DNA from: Rothia terrae
GTDB taxonomy: Bacteria > Actinomycetota > Actinomycetes > Actinomycetales > Micrococcaceae
DNA: 64,000 bases
Direction of reading: 5' to 3'
Assembly: GCF_012396615.1 (NCBI RefSeq)
Contig: NZ_JAAXPV010000001.1
Span: forward strand, 62,001 to 126,000
Part shown: in pieces, positions 9,191 through 18,182 of the stretch
How the letters are laid out: each line of letters opens with the position of its first letter
Numbering within the stretch: the stretch's first letter is position 1
Program-made: the position numbers and the translations under genes
Notes under the pieces: model-generated
Database searches by the model: none
What the model was told of the DNA's origin: nothing
What the model saw: the letters and a program-made list of their open reading frames with translations, nothing else

Positions 9191-9931
9191 TTAGCTCTCC
9201 AAGGTTTCGTTCTGGATGCGGGTTAGCTCTTTGGTGCCAACCAGGGCAAGGTCGAGTAAGGAGTTGAGTTCATCGCGGTCGAAAGGTGCGCCCTCTGCAG
9301 TGCCCTGAACTTCAACGAACTTACCGTCACCGGTAACGACAACGTTCATGTCGGTCTCAGCGCGAACATCTTCAACATACGGAAGATCAAGCATGGGCAC
9401 ACCGTCGATAATGCCCACCGAAATAGCAGAGACAGAACCTGTCAGTGCCTTAGCGTTTTGAGGAAGAATCTTTTCGTTCTTAGCCCACTCGATAGCTTCT
9501 GCTAAGGCAACATAGGCACCGGTAATTGCCGCAGTGCGGGTGCCGCCATCTGCTTGAAGAACATCGCAGTCAAGAACAATAGTGTTCTCGCCCAATGCCT
9601 TGGTATCAATGATGGCGCGGAGCGAGCGACCAATCAGACGAGAAATTTCGTGGGTGCGTCCACCAATTTTTCCTTTGACGGACTCGCGTGATGAACGAGT
9701 ACCCGTAGCGCGAGGCAGCATCGCGTATTCAGCAGTGACCCAGCCGGTGCCTTGCCCCTTGAGCCAGCGCGGCACGCCTTCGGTGAACGACGCGGTGCAC
9801 AGCACACGGGTGTTTCCGAATTCGATGAGAGCCGAGCCTTCAGCATTCTGTGACCAACCGCGAGTAATTTTTACTTCGCGCAGCTGATCGGTAGCGCGTC
9901 CGTCGGCACGGGTTACAGTGGTTTCGCTCAT
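9191..9931 (-). CDS. rph: Ribonuclease PH
   Basis: A 246-residue phosphorolytic 3'-5' exoribonuclease that trims tRNA 3' ends. Typical segments are seen: RADGR near the start, [15 protein letters not shown], the RXXGR-type RLIGRSLRA, and [14 protein letters not shown]. Its ATG has AGGAG at a good distance. It is the fifth gene in the clpS-to-rdgB series and is followed immediately by rdgB. Confidence 0.96.
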   Translation of the reverse strand: MSETTVTRADGRATDQLREVKITRGWSQNAEGSALIEFGNTRVLCTASFTEGVPRWLKGQGTGWVTAEYAMLPRATGTRSSRESVKGKIGGRTHEISRLIGRSLRAIIDTKALGENTIVLDCDVLQADGGTRTAAITGAYVALAEAIEWAKNEKILPQNAKALTGSVSAISVGIIDGVPMLDLPYVEDVRAETDMNVVVTGDGKFVEVQGTAEGAPFDRDELNSLLDLALVGTKELTRIQNETLES

Positions 9932-9969
9932 AGTTATCTCCTAGTGCGTAGAACAAGTAATCAAAGAAT

Positions 9970-10821
9970 TTAAGAATGACGTTGCACAACGTTGAGCGTT
10001 GTCGTGGGCGGGTGCAGCTCTGAGACGCGAGGCGGTTGCACCTCGTAGCTTGCAGATACCTCCGCTAATTCAACGGAACCATCGAAAGCACTACGAGCTT
10101 CTGCCAGAATTTCCTGCGGATCATTCCAAACAGGCAGGTGGGTGAGCAAAAGATTTCGAGCATGAGCTTCCCGGGCAACGTCCCCGGCACGCTTACCGGT
10201 CAAATGGATGCCGCGCAACGCGTCGTCGCGTCCCTCCTGATAAGCCGCCTCACACAAGAACAAATCAGCGTTGTGCGCTGCCTCAACAACACCCGCGCAG
10301 TAGTCAGTATCACCGGAGTAGGTCAGCACTGTATGCTTTCCAGCAACATCACATTCAATACGCAGGGCGTAAGGCTCCTTCGTCGGATGCAGAACCTCAA
10401 ACGGAGTAATAGTGAGAGGACCAATTTTCACCATTTCATGGTGCATCCAACTGTGAAAATCGAATTCGGTGCTCATGCCAATTTCATCGTATTGCCCATG
10501 AGAATGGCGCAAATAATCGTGCAAGTCCGACGGTCCGTACAGCGGGATAGGTCCCTTGCTCCATCCGCGAGGATCCCACTTCACCGCCACATGCACACCC
10601 GAAAGGTCAATGCAATGATCAGGATGCAAATGCGACACCAAAATCGCGTCAATATCCTCAAGTTTGACGTGACGTTGCAGAACCCCCAAAGCACCGTTGC
10701 CCATATCTAAAATGATGCGCCAGGTCTTACCGGCAGAATCCGTTGCCGAAACCATGTAGCAAGATGCGGGTGAATCCGGGCCCGGAAAGGAACCCGAATT
10801 GCCGATGACAGTCAAACGCAT
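9970..10821 (-). CDS. MBL-fold hydrolase, Rv1339-like (cAMP phosphodiesterase candidate)
   Basis: A 283-residue metallo-beta-lactamase-fold protein related to RNase Z. The metal motif SHLHPDHCIDL lies near residue 64, YSGDTDY supplies a further aspartate, and LLTHLP a late histidine. The murI/Rv1339/rph/rdgB order matches M. tuberculosis exactly. Rv1339 has been described as an atypical cyclic-AMP phosphodiesterase, and by synteny the same role is inferred here. The alternative is a tRNA 3' processing nuclease. The start ATG has AAGGGA upstream. Confidence 0.85.
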   Translation of the reverse strand: MRLTVIGNSGSFPGPDSPASCYMVSATDSAGKTWRIILDMGNGALGVLQRHVKLEDIDAILVSHLHPDHCIDLSGVHVAVKWDPRGWSKGPIPLYGPSDLHDYLRHSHGQYDEIGMSTEFDFHSWMHHEMVKIGPLTITPFEVLHPTKEPYALRIECDVAGKHTVLTYSGDTDYCAGVVEAAHNADLFLCEAAYQEGRDDALRGIHLTGKRAGDVAREAHARNLLLTHLPVWNDPQEILAEARSAFDGSVELAEVSASYEVQPPRVSELHPPTTTLNVVQRHS

Positions 10822-10851
10822 AGAGCTTCCCTTTTCAGTGAAAATACTCGA

Positions 10852-11823
10852 TTATCCGCGAGTTGAATCTACGGACGGATCGATAGTGATAGTGGGTGTA
10901 TGGGCAGCAGGGGGCACTACAGCAAGAGAACCGGTAGGGTAACGCTCAGCCACAGAGTTAGTGTGACGCACGGTTGCAACCTCAGGACCTAGAAAACGGT
11001 GAGCCAACCGCTGGAAGGTCTCAGTTTCGCCTGTTGCCAAAAATTCGTGGTGAGTTTCAAGCTCGGAGTTTCTTTCCATCCCGTGGCGAACCAAAGCTTT
11101 AAAAACGTCTTTTGCAGATTCTTCTGACGAAGATACGAGGGTCACGTCATCGCCCATAATGTACGAGATAACACCGGTCAGCAGCGGGTAGTGGGTGCAC
11201 CCCAGAACCACGGTGTCAACGCCAGCATCCTTGAGCGGTTGCAGGTACTCTTGAGCAGTCTCAAGAAGCTCGGGGCCGGTAGTGATGCCTTTTTCAACAA
11301 ATTCGACAAATCGCGGGCAAGGCACAGAGATAATTTCAATATCGCTGGCAATAGCAAAGGTATCTTCGTAGGCACGCGACGTCACTGTAGCTTCAGTTGC
11401 AATCACACCAACTTTGCGATTGCGAGTGGCAGCAACAGCACGACGGGCAGCAGGCTGAATAACCTCAACCACCGGGATGCCGTAAGTACGGGTATAGCGC
11501 TCGCGGGCGTCCCTCAGAACAGCCGCGGATGCGGTATTACAGGCAATCACTAACAGCTTGACACCAGAATCCACCAGCTCGTCCATGATTCGTAGCGCGT
11601 GAGCTCGAACCTCTGCAATTCGCAACGGACCGTAGGGCCCATGAGCGGTATCCCCCACATAGATAATTTGTTCATGTGGCAACTGATCCATAATTGCGCG
11701 CGCCACCGTCAAACCACCCACACCAGAATCAAAGATTCCGATGGGAGCAGAGGGCGTCGGATGCGCAGGCACCTGAGACCCCCAAGCGGAGGCTACGGTG
11801 TGCGGTGTGTCAGTCGAATTCAT
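10852..11823 (-). CDS. murI: Glutamate racemase
   Basis: A 323-residue cytosolic racemase that makes D-glutamate for peptidoglycan. Substrate and catalytic motifs are intact: [25 protein letters not shown] with the first catalytic cysteine, and GCTHYPLL with the second. The ATG at 11823 is chosen because GAAGG lies 6 nt upstream. The open frame continues upstream to 11904, but that part is unlike the family. Residues after about 290 form a low-complexity proline/threonine tail beyond the usual length. Confidence 0.95.
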   Translation of the reverse strand: MNSTDTPHTVASAWGSQVPAHPTPSAPIGIFDSGVGGLTVARAIMDQLPHEQIIYVGDTAHGPYGPLRIAEVRAHALRIMDELVDSGVKLLVIACNTASAAVLRDARERYTRTYGIPVVEVIQPAARRAVAATRNRKVGVIATEATVTSRAYEDTFAIASDIEIISVPCPRFVEFVEKGITTGPELLETAQEYLQPLKDAGVDTVVLGCTHYPLLTGVISYIMGDDVTLVSSSEESAKDVFKALVRHGMERNSELETHHEFLATGETETFQRLAHRFLGPEVATVRHTNSVAERYPTGSLAVVPPAAHTPTITIDPSVDSTRG

Positions 11824-11969
11824 AATTACCTTCGAACAGTAGTCTGATGCTGCCAAGATTGCTGTTGTAGCGATAACTAAACAGGTAAATGAGGGCGTTA
11901 TCACGCGTTATGGCGGCGTTCATGCCCGATTATTACGCACCGTGGTGAAGTGCTGCGCGGGGCTAAAAA

Positions 11970-12530
11970 TTAGTTCTCTAATGATTCAAGCATCGCCGTC
12001 ATGAGGGTGTCTTGAAGCCAGGTGGTGAAGTTGTACAACAGGCCCATGTAGCCTGCGATATCTTCCACGGATTCAGGTTCAGAGTACAGGCGTTCGATGC
12101 GAGCGGAATCCTCATCGGTGGCTAGGTTGAGACGAGCGCCCAGCGTCAGACGCACATCGTTGAGGGCACTTGCCCACGCATGGGCGTGTTCTTCGTTCAG
12201 CACAACCCGCTGGTTCTGAACGTCCATAGATGCCAGAGCTAAAGCTGACATTTTTTGCTCGCGCAGGTTCAGTTCAGTGAATTTTCGGAATTCATCGGCA
12301 ACCTCGGGGTCGTCGCTCGCGATGGGAAGCATACGTAAAACTGCGTTATCTGAGGGCGGACGCGCATCCGTCTTGATTCCCAACATGCGCTCAAATTCAT
12401 CGACACTGTCTGACTCTTCAGGCTCAAGAGTGAGCGCAACGTCGTCAAAAAGTTTGGTGAGAAGTTTGATTTCTTCAGGGTCAAAATGCGCTACGTACCC
12501 CGCCGGTGTTTTTCTAAAGCCTTCAGCCAT
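11970..12530 (-). CDS. DUF2017 family protein
   Basis: A 186-residue acidic protein of the actinobacterial DUF2017 family, of unknown function. It begins with a FRKTPAGYVAHF-type segment and is largely helical with many acidic residues. It abuts clpS (clpS stop TAA, then ATG, with AGGAG inside the end of clpS), an order conserved across actinobacteria (Rv1331-Rv1332). The constant pairing suggests a role in ClpS/Clp-dependent proteolysis, but this is inference only. Confidence 0.88.
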   Translation of the reverse strand: MAEGFRKTPAGYVAHFDPEEIKLLTKLFDDVALTLEPEESDSVDEFERMLGIKTDARPPSDNAVLRMLPIASDDPEVADEFRKFTELNLREQKMSALALASMDVQNQRVVLNEEHAHAWASALNDVRLTLGARLNLATDEDSARIERLYSEPESVEDIAGYMGLLYNFTTWLQDTLMTAMLESLEN

Positions 12531-12857
12531 TTAGTTCTCCTGCACTCTTTCAAATGTTGCCCACAAGCCCCAACCGTGCATAGCTGAGGTATGCTGTTCC
12601 GCTTCTTCACGGGAACCCACGAAAACTACTGCTTTGCCTTCTTCGTGTACCGCAAGCATCAGTTTCTGAGCTTTTTCAGCGCTGAAGCCAAAGTGAGAGC
12701 GAAACACGTACGTCACGTAGCTCATCAGGTTGACAGGATCGTTCCACACAATCACTTTCCACGGAGTATCTGGTGCCACAGATTCATCGGAATCAATGGA
12801 CGGAAGCGTCATCGCTTCGGGCTCTGCCACTGACAGAACCGCGGTAGAACAAGCCAC
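12531..12857 (-). CDS. clpS: ClpS, N-end rule adaptor of the Clp protease
   Basis: A 108-residue adaptor that delivers N-degron substrates to ClpC/ClpA. The core [16 protein letters not shown], followed by [18 protein letters not shown], is diagnostic. I place the start at GTG 12857 because AAAGGA lies 6 nt upstream; an ATG at 12878 would add seven residues but has no ribosome site. It heads the clpS-DUF2017 series and diverges from pncB. The roughly 25 residues before the core are poorly conserved, as usual for the family. Confidence 0.93.
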   Translation of the reverse strand: MACSTAVLSVAEPEAMTLPSIDSDESVAPDTPWKVIVWNDPVNLMSYVTYVFRSHFGFSAEKAQKLMLAVHEEGKAVVFVGSREEAEQHTSAMHGWGLWATFERVQEN

Positions 12858-12916
12858 AGTCAATCCTTTCCACGGCATTTAGGTACACCGTGTCACTTAT
12901 GTGCGCTAACTTCTCT

Positions 12917-12944
12917 ATCCTAAACTACCTGTCAGTATCAGCAA
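12917..12944 (-). promoter_or_regulatory. Predicted promoter of clpS
   Basis: On the minus strand TTGCTG and TAGGAT are separated by 16 bases, in reasonable agreement with the housekeeping sigma consensus. They lie about 60-90 nt upstream of the clpS GTG. Confidence 0.4.
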
Positions 12945-12962
12945 GGGGTCACCGGTTTATCT

Positions 12963-12985
12963 CATAGCCAAAGTGATTGGCTATG
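12963..12985. promoter_or_regulatory. Palindrome between clpS and pncB, possible operator
   Basis: A perfect 9-bp inverted repeat (CATAGCCAA, 5-nt spacer, TTGGCTATG) lies about 80 bp upstream of the predicted pncB transcript start. It has no T-run, so an operator is more likely than a terminator. The regulator is not identified. NAD-responsive repressors are plausible because pncB and pncA follow. Confidence 0.3.
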
Positions 12986-13064
12986 CGCTACTTTTTCATG
13001 AAGTCGCGTCATGCCACGAACGAACACAGGGGTGAACTTTTAGCAGTTGGCCAGCCAAAACCAC

Positions 13065-13076
13065 TAAAATGGACCC
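13065..13076 (+). promoter_or_regulatory. Predicted -10 box of pncB, leaderless geometry
   Basis: TAAAAT at 13065-13070 is followed by six bases and the GTG start at 13077. There is no Shine-Dalgarno sequence, so the mRNA probably begins at the start codon. Confidence 0.5.
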
Positions 13077-14396
13077 GTGGCTTTATCAACAGCATTAATG
13101 ACAGATCACTACGAACTCACCATGTTGCAAGCCGCCCTACAGTCGGGCGCTGCGCATCGCACCTGTGTTTTCGAAGTATTTACCCGCTCCCTCCCCGCAG
13201 GACGCCGCTATGGTGTGCTTGCCGGCACCGGACGGTTTCTTGAAGGACTCCAGAATTTCAAGTTTTCCGAGCGTGAGCTGAATTTTCTGGCCGAGCGCAA
13301 GGTAGTCAATGAAGAAACTATTGAGTACCTGAGAAACTTCAAGTTCACCGGCAATATCTACGGCTACGCCGAAGGTGAGATTTTCTTCCCGCACTCCCCC
13401 GTGCTGCAAATCGAAGGAACCTTTGCCGAAGCTGTCATTTTAGAAACGTATCTGCTGTCCATCTTGAACTACGATTCAGCGGTGGCATCGGCGGCCTCAC
13501 GCATGAGCATTGCAGCGGGCACGCGTCCTTGCCTAGAAATGGGCTCACGACGCGCTCACGAAGAAGCAGCAGTCGCCGCAGCACGCGCCGCTGTTATCGC
13601 CGGTTTCACCTCAACCTCTAATCTTGAAGCTGGATTGCGCTATGGTCTGCACACTATCGGCACCAGCGCCCACGCCTTCACTCTTTTGCACGATACCGAA
13701 GAGGACGCTTTCCGCGCTCAGTTGGATTCACTGGGTCTTGACACCACCTTGCTCGTTGACACCTACGATGTCGAAAAAGCAGTGCGACTTGCGGTTGAAC
13801 TTGCCGGTGATCAGCTCGGGGCTGTGCGCCTGGACTCCGGTGATCTCGTGGCACAAGCGATGTGGGTTCGTGAACTTCTTGACTCCCTGGGCAATCAGAA
13901 AACCAAAATCACTGTGACTAGCGATCTTGATGAATACGCGATTGCCTCGCTTGCGGCCGCCCCTGTTGACTCGTACGGCGTCGGTACTAAATTGGTCACC
14001 GGTTCGGGTGCGCCGACGTCCTCGATGGTCTACAAGATCGTGGCACGTGAAAACAGCGAAGGCGTCATGGAGCCCGTTGCTAAAGCATCTAAGAACAAGT
14101 CTTCTGTGGGTGGCCGCAAGAACGCCGTCCGCCGAATCAATGATTCCGGCGTAGCAATCGCAGAACTCATCGGTGTTGACGTTACCGCCCCCGCTGATTC
14201 TAATGATCGTGAACTGCTCGTAGATTTCGTAATCAATGGTGAGCTACAGCCCGGCTTCACGGGTGCCGAAGGTGTGCGCGCAGCGTCCACACGACACGCT
14301 CAATCGATTCGCGAATTACCGCGCAATGCGTCCAGGCTGTCAGCGGGTGAACCCGTGATTCCTAGCGAATTTATTGTCAAAGAACAGACCAACTAG
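13077..14396 (+). CDS. pncB: Nicotinate phosphoribosyltransferase
   Basis: A 439-residue enzyme that joins nicotinate and PRPP to form nicotinate mononucleotide, the entry step of the Preiss-Handler NAD route. It opens with TDHYELTM, carries SRRAHEEAA and FTSTSNLEAG, and has GTSAHAF, whose histidine is phosphorylated in this family. VRLDSGDL and YGVGTKLVTG follow. Length is normal. It diverges from clpS as in M. tuberculosis (Rv1330c/Rv1331) and is followed 14 nt later by pncA. The GTG start looks leaderless. Confidence 0.95.
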   Translation: MALSTALMTDHYELTMLQAALQSGAAHRTCVFEVFTRSLPAGRRYGVLAGTGRFLEGLQNFKFSERELNFLAERKVVNEETIEYLRNFKFTGNIYGYAEGEIFFPHSPVLQIEGTFAEAVILETYLLSILNYDSAVASAASRMSIAAGTRPCLEMGSRRAHEEAAVAAARAAVIAGFTSTSNLEAGLRYGLHTIGTSAHAFTLLHDTEEDAFRAQLDSLGLDTTLLVDTYDVEKAVRLAVELAGDQLGAVRLDSGDLVAQAMWVRELLDSLGNQKTKITVTSDLDEYAIASLAAAPVDSYGVGTKLVTGSGAPTSSMVYKIVARENSEGVMEPVAKASKNKSSVGGRKNAVRRINDSGVAIAELIGVDVTAPADSNDRELLVDFVINGELQPGFTGAEGVRAASTRHAQSIRELPRNASRLSAGEPVIPSEFIVKEQTN

Positions 14397-14410
14397 TCGA
14401 AGGATTTTTA

Positions 14411-15037
14411 ATGCCCAAGGCACTTATTATCGTTGACGTCCAGAACGATTTTTGTGAAGGTGGATCGCTTGCAACCGAGGCGGGAGCTGAAGTTGCTGCG
14501 CTCATCAGTGAGTACGTTGAAAACCACCACACGGAGTACGAGGCAATCGTTGCAACGCAGGACTGGCATGTAGACCCGGGCGAGCACTTTAGCGAGACAC
14601 CGGACTACAAGAATTCCTGGCCGGTACACTGCAAAGCTGAATCTTTTGGGGCTGAGCTTCACGAAGACTTAGATACTGACTACATCACCGCTTACTTCCG
14701 TAAAGGCGAGTTCGAAGCCGCGTATTCGGGGTTTGAAGGCCTGCTGGCGCCAGAAGATACCGTGATGACCGGTGAACGCGACGCAAATGCGCCGGTAGCA
14801 CCAGAGACCCCGAAGGTGTCGCTGGATGACTGGTTGCAGAAGCAGGAGATTACCGATGTTGATGTTGTCGGTATCGCCACCGATTTCTGTGTTCGAGCCA
14901 CGGCGCTGGATGCGGTAGATGCCGGATACGAGACCCGCGTGCTCACCGATCTTACTGCACCAGTATCTGAGGAAGGTTTCGACACCGCGCTTGAAGACTT
15001 TGAGGACGCCGGTGTTGAAGCCTTAGAGGTTCTGTAG
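14411..15037 (+). CDS. pncA: Nicotinamidase
   Basis: A 208-residue isochorismatase-fold amidase that turns nicotinamide into nicotinate, the substrate of the preceding pncB product. The catalytic triad is Asp9, Lys98 and Cys160 (VDVQNDF, FRKGEF, TDFCVRATA). The metal site Asp51, His53 and His73 is also present. GAAGGA lies 6 nt before the ATG. Together pncB and pncA form a two-gene NAD salvage operon ended by a strong terminator. The family also activates pyrazinamide in mycobacteria. Confidence 0.95.
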   Translation: MPKALIIVDVQNDFCEGGSLATEAGAEVAALISEYVENHHTEYEAIVATQDWHVDPGEHFSETPDYKNSWPVHCKAESFGAELHEDLDTDYITAYFRKGEFEAAYSGFEGLLAPEDTVMTGERDANAPVAPETPKVSLDDWLQKQEITDVDVVGIATDFCVRATALDAVDAGYETRVLTDLTAPVSEEGFDTALEDFEDAGVEALEVL

Positions 15038-15051
15038 GCTGTACCACTACA

Positions 15052-15105
15052 AAAGGTGAGGTGCTTGATATAGCCGTGTGTGGCTATATCAAGCACCTCA
15101 CCTTT
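15052..15105. terminator. Very strong bidirectional terminator
   Basis: A perfect 24-bp stem (15052-15075 with 15082-15105) closes a GTGTGT loop. The arms begin with AAAGG and end with CCTTT. It separates pncA from the convergent helicase gene. Confidence 0.85.
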
Positions 15106-15120
15106 AGAGTGTTCTCGTCT

Positions 15121-16917
15121 TTATTTTCGACCCAAGAACCAGTCTTGCAGTTTATCCAAGCGCGCCTGCAACTGCTCCGCATTGGCCTGGGGCACAGCGG
15201 GACCGCCGCAGATGCGACGCAGTTCGTTGTGAATTGACCCGTGCGGTTTGCCTGTTTTGGCTGCCCAGGCTGATACGTTTTTAGCTAGCTGGTTGCGCAG
15301 GTTCTTCAGCTGTCTATGGTCAACAACACTGGGTTCCTGAGCTCGTGTCGATGCGGGACGCTTGGACGCGTATTCCTGTTGACGTGCGCGTAGCAAAGTA
15401 CCTACCTGATCGGCGTCGAGGAGTCCGGGAATACCCAAAAAGTCTTGGTCTTCATCGGTGTGCTCATCCATTCCGCCCATTGAAAACTCTGAACCATCAA
15501 AAAGCACACCGTGGAAGGATGCTTGAGAGCCGATAGCTTCAAACTTACCGCGGGTTAGCTGATCAGATGCGACCTCTTCTTTATTTGCCTCGTCAATGAG
15601 GTGGTCATCGAGGCCTTCATTGAGCGGGTCTTGCGGCATCTCATCTGCCGGGGATTTACGGTCGAGCGCGTGGTCGCGTTCTTCTTCCATCTCGTTGGCA
15701 AGCATCATCAGCTGTGGAACGGACGGCAAAAATACCGACGCGGTTTCGCCGCGTTTACGGGCTCGCACAAAACGTCCGATAGCCTGCGCGAAAAACAGCG
15801 GCGTAGATGTTGAGGTTGCGTAAACGCCTACTGCTAGACGCGGAACGTCAACACCTTCTGACACCATGCGCACCGCAACCATCCAGCGCGAGGTACCTTC
15901 AGAGAACTTATCGATATTATTTGATGCTTCTTTATCGTCAGAAAGAATGACCGCGGGCTTCTCACCTGTAATTGCCTGAAGCTGCGCGGCGTAGGCTTTC
16001 GCATCCGCGTGGTCGGTAGCAATAATCAGCGCACCGGCATCGGGCACCGTCTTACGAACTTCGCTCAGGCGCTTGTCGGCAGCCGACAAAACGGTGGGAA
16101 TCCACTGACCTTGAGGGTCTAAAGCAGTGCGCCACGCTTGAGCGGTGACATCTTTGGTAAAGCCTTCGCCAAGGTTCGCCGCCATTTCTTCGCCGGCTGA
16201 GGTACGCCAACGCATCTGCCCGGAATACGCCATAAAAATGACGGGGCGAACCACATGGTCCTTAAGAGCCGGGCCGTAACCATACGAATAATCTGACTTA
16301 GAACGACGGATGCCGTCCTTATCTTCCTCATATTGCACAAAAGGAATCGCCGCGGTATCAGAGCGGAAAGGGGTACCCGTCAGGGCAAGACGTCGATGCG
16401 CGGGCTCAAAAGCTTCGCGCAGACCGTCGCCCCAACTCAATGCATCGCCGGCGTGGTGAATCTCGTCCATAATCACCAGCGTCCTGCCGTTTTCGGTACG
16501 AGCGCGGTGAAGAAGCGGTTTGTTGGCAACCTGAGCGTAGGTCAGTGCCACCCCCTGGTATTCGCGACCGTGTGAGCCATCTGAGTTTTTGAAGTTGGGA
16601 TCAATGGAAATACCGACGCGCGCTGCGGCATCGGCCCACTGACGTTTGAGGTGATCGGTAGGCGCAACCACCGTCATACGGTTGATGGTGCCACGATTAA
16701 AGAGTTCTTTTGCCACGGTCAATGCAAAGGTAGTTTTACCTGCACCGGGAGTCGCCACAGCCATGAAGTCCCGCGGGTTGGTGGCAAAGTACTTCTCCAT
16801 AGCCTCTTGCTGCCAGGCACGCAGCTTTGGCGCGGTACCCCATGCTGCGCGTTCAGGAAACGCCGGAGGAAGATCTGCACCTGCACCAAATAGGGTGGGC
16901 TGTTCGTGACCGCTCAT
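15121..16917 (-). CDS. DEAD/DEAH-box superfamily II helicase
   Basis: A 598-residue helicase. It has Walker A ATPGAGKT (residues 55-62), a DEIHHAG box as motif II, LTGTPFRSD as motif III, and a motif VI-like QAIGRFVRARKRGE. This is the COG1061-like arrangement, with two RecA domains in the first 400 residues. The remaining part is acidic and then basic, without a domain I can name. The ATG at 16917 follows GGAGGA; the longer frame to 16962 is less likely. Such genes lie beside DUF3039 genes in other actinobacteria. The nucleic-acid substrate is unknown. Confidence 0.88.
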   Translation of the reverse strand: MSGHEQPTLFGAGADLPPAFPERAAWGTAPKLRAWQQEAMEKYFATNPRDFMAVATPGAGKTTFALTVAKELFNRGTINRMTVVAPTDHLKRQWADAAARVGISIDPNFKNSDGSHGREYQGVALTYAQVANKPLLHRARTENGRTLVIMDEIHHAGDALSWGDGLREAFEPAHRRLALTGTPFRSDTAAIPFVQYEEDKDGIRRSKSDYSYGYGPALKDHVVRPVIFMAYSGQMRWRTSAGEEMAANLGEGFTKDVTAQAWRTALDPQGQWIPTVLSAADKRLSEVRKTVPDAGALIIATDHADAKAYAAQLQAITGEKPAVILSDDKEASNNIDKFSEGTSRWMVAVRMVSEGVDVPRLAVGVYATSTSTPLFFAQAIGRFVRARKRGETASVFLPSVPQLMMLANEMEEERDHALDRKSPADEMPQDPLNEGLDDHLIDEANKEEVASDQLTRGKFEAIGSQASFHGVLFDGSEFSMGGMDEHTDEDQDFLGIPGLLDADQVGTLLRARQQEYASKRPASTRAQEPSVVDHRQLKNLRNQLAKNVSAWAAKTGKPHGSIHNELRRICGGPAVPQANAEQLQARLDKLQDWFLGRK

Positions 16918-17145
16918 AAAATCCTCCATTGACGATGTTATTGATGCGCGAGGTGAGATCACCGCGCATGTTCAAGCTTTAAGATTCTAGCCGTGCGCGG
17001 TGGTAAAAGCACAGTGCAGCAGATAGCTAAATAATCACATTGTTTGCACCGGTGACGTCAGTAGCATGCCTTAATGTCGCGTGCACGTTTACTTAATATT
17101 TTAAATTTTTGTTTTGCGGCCCGGCGCTGTCACGCTACAGTGATT

Positions 17146-17164
17146 AATACCCCTAGGGGGTATT
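17146..17164. promoter_or_regulatory. CsoR-type operator upstream of the DUF1541 lipoprotein
   Basis: AATACCCC-TAG-GGGGTATT is a perfect palindrome with 8-bp arms. Such TACCCC/GGGGTA palindromes are the known binding sites of CsoR/RcnR-family copper or nickel sensors. It ends 20 bp before the ATG at 17184 and so overlaps the promoter or transcript start. Copper derepression of the next gene is inferred. No csoR gene is in the window. Confidence 0.7.
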
Positions 17165-17183
17165 TCAATGATTGGAGTCAACC

Positions 17184-17762
17184 ATGAAGTTTTCACCGCG
17201 TCTTTTGGCAGTGCCCGCATCCGCCCTCCTAGCTCTCACGCTCGCAGCCTGCACTAACGCATCCTCTCCCACGAGCGAAAATTCACCGTCCACCTCAGCC
17301 TCAGCAATGGACCATTCTCACCACGACATGGCTCATCCGATGGATGGTGGGCCCGCGCCTGAGGGTATCCAGGAGGCCAGCAATCCGACTTTTCCGGTGG
17401 GTTCCAAAGTCACTCTCACCACTGACCACATGGACGGCATGAAGGACGCGCCCGCTACAGTGGTTGGGGCATACGACACCACCGTCTACCAAGTGGACTA
17501 CACCCCCACTACCGGTGGCGAGCGCGTCACCAACCATAAGTGGGTCGTACAAGAAGAGCTTGACGTACCGTCTTCTGAGCCGCTGAAGGTTGGCGATACA
17601 GCGACCATCACCGCTGATCATATGGAGGGCATGGAAGGTGCTGAGGCAACCATCAGCGGCGTTACCGACCAGACCGTTTACATGGTTGATTACGAGTCGG
17701 ACGGCATGACCATGAAAAACCACAAGTGGGTCACCGAAGATGAAATGAAATCCGCTGAATAA
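17184..17762 (+). CDS. DUF1541 (YdhK-type) lipoprotein, probably copper-responsive
   Basis: A 192-residue lipoprotein. The signal peptide ends in the lipobox LAAC with Cys23. A serine-rich linker and a His/Met-rich stretch (MDHSHHDMAHPM) follow. Two DUF1541 repeats come next, about 65-125 and 128-190; each begins with VG..(V/A)T(L/I)T and contains DHM(D/E)GM, VDY and NHKWV. The repeats and the His/Met stretch look suited to binding a metal, probably copper, outside the membrane. The CsoR-type operator upstream supports this. The biochemical role of the family is not established. Monocistronic, with GGAG upstream. Confidence 0.88.
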   Translation: MKFSPRLLAVPASALLALTLAACTNASSPTSENSPSTSASAMDHSHHDMAHPMDGGPAPEGIQEASNPTFPVGSKVTLTTDHMDGMKDAPATVVGAYDTTVYQVDYTPTTGGERVTNHKWVVQEELDVPSSEPLKVGDTATITADHMEGMEGAEATISGVTDQTVYMVDYESDGMTMKNHKWVTEDEMKSAE

Positions 17763-17781
17763 GTTACTTCTCTTTTAGAAC

Positions 17782-17819
17782 ACATGAGGGTGTCTACCGC
17801 ACAGTAGACACCCTCATGT
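17782..17819. terminator. Bidirectional intrinsic terminator
   Basis: A perfect 16-bp stem (17782-17797 with 17804-17819) closes a 6-nt loop between the lipoprotein gene and the convergent DUF3039 gene. Confidence 0.8.
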
Positions 17820-17820
17820 A

Positions 17821-18108
17821 TTAGTTTTCGTCGTCCTTGCCAGGAGCTAAACCTTCATAGACTTCTTTGCACTGCGGGCAAACAGGAAACTTCTCAGGAT
17901 CTCGCCCGGGAGTCCAGATCTTGCCGCACAAGGCACGCACGGGCTCACCCGTCAGCGCTGATTCCATGATTTTTTCTTTGCGGACGTAGTGCGAAAAACG
18001 TTCGTGATCGCCGGGTTCAGCTGCCTGAGTTTCTTCACGTTCTAGAACAGCCGTACCGCCAGAGGTAGTCGGTGCAAACGGATCCTCAACACCGGGAATT
18101 GATGACAT
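17821..18108 (-). CDS. DUF3039 family protein
   Basis: A 95-residue actinobacterial DUF3039 protein. The conserved core reads HERFSHYVRKEKI, then VRALCGKIWTPGRDP, then FPVCPQCKEVYEGL. The single Cys plus CPQC could bind zinc. The function is unknown. The ATG at 18108 has AAGGAG upstream; the frame to 18135 is less likely. It is transcribed away from the ABC transporter genes. Confidence 0.85.
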   Translation of the reverse strand: MSSIPGVEDPFAPTTSGGTAVLEREETQAAEPGDHERFSHYVRKEKIMESALTGEPVRALCGKIWTPGRDPEKFPVCPQCKEVYEGLAPGKDDEN

Positions 18109-18182
18109 CTGTGCGCTCCTTGAATATTCAATCAATGGGTTTTTATTCTAGTCCACAACCTCTATCATCGTCAGCTTTCTCG

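Noticed and set aside
10138-10710. 190-codon plus-strand open frame
   Set aside because: Lies fully opposite the Rv1339-like MBL gene, which has family motifs. The plus-strand protein has no recognisable domain.
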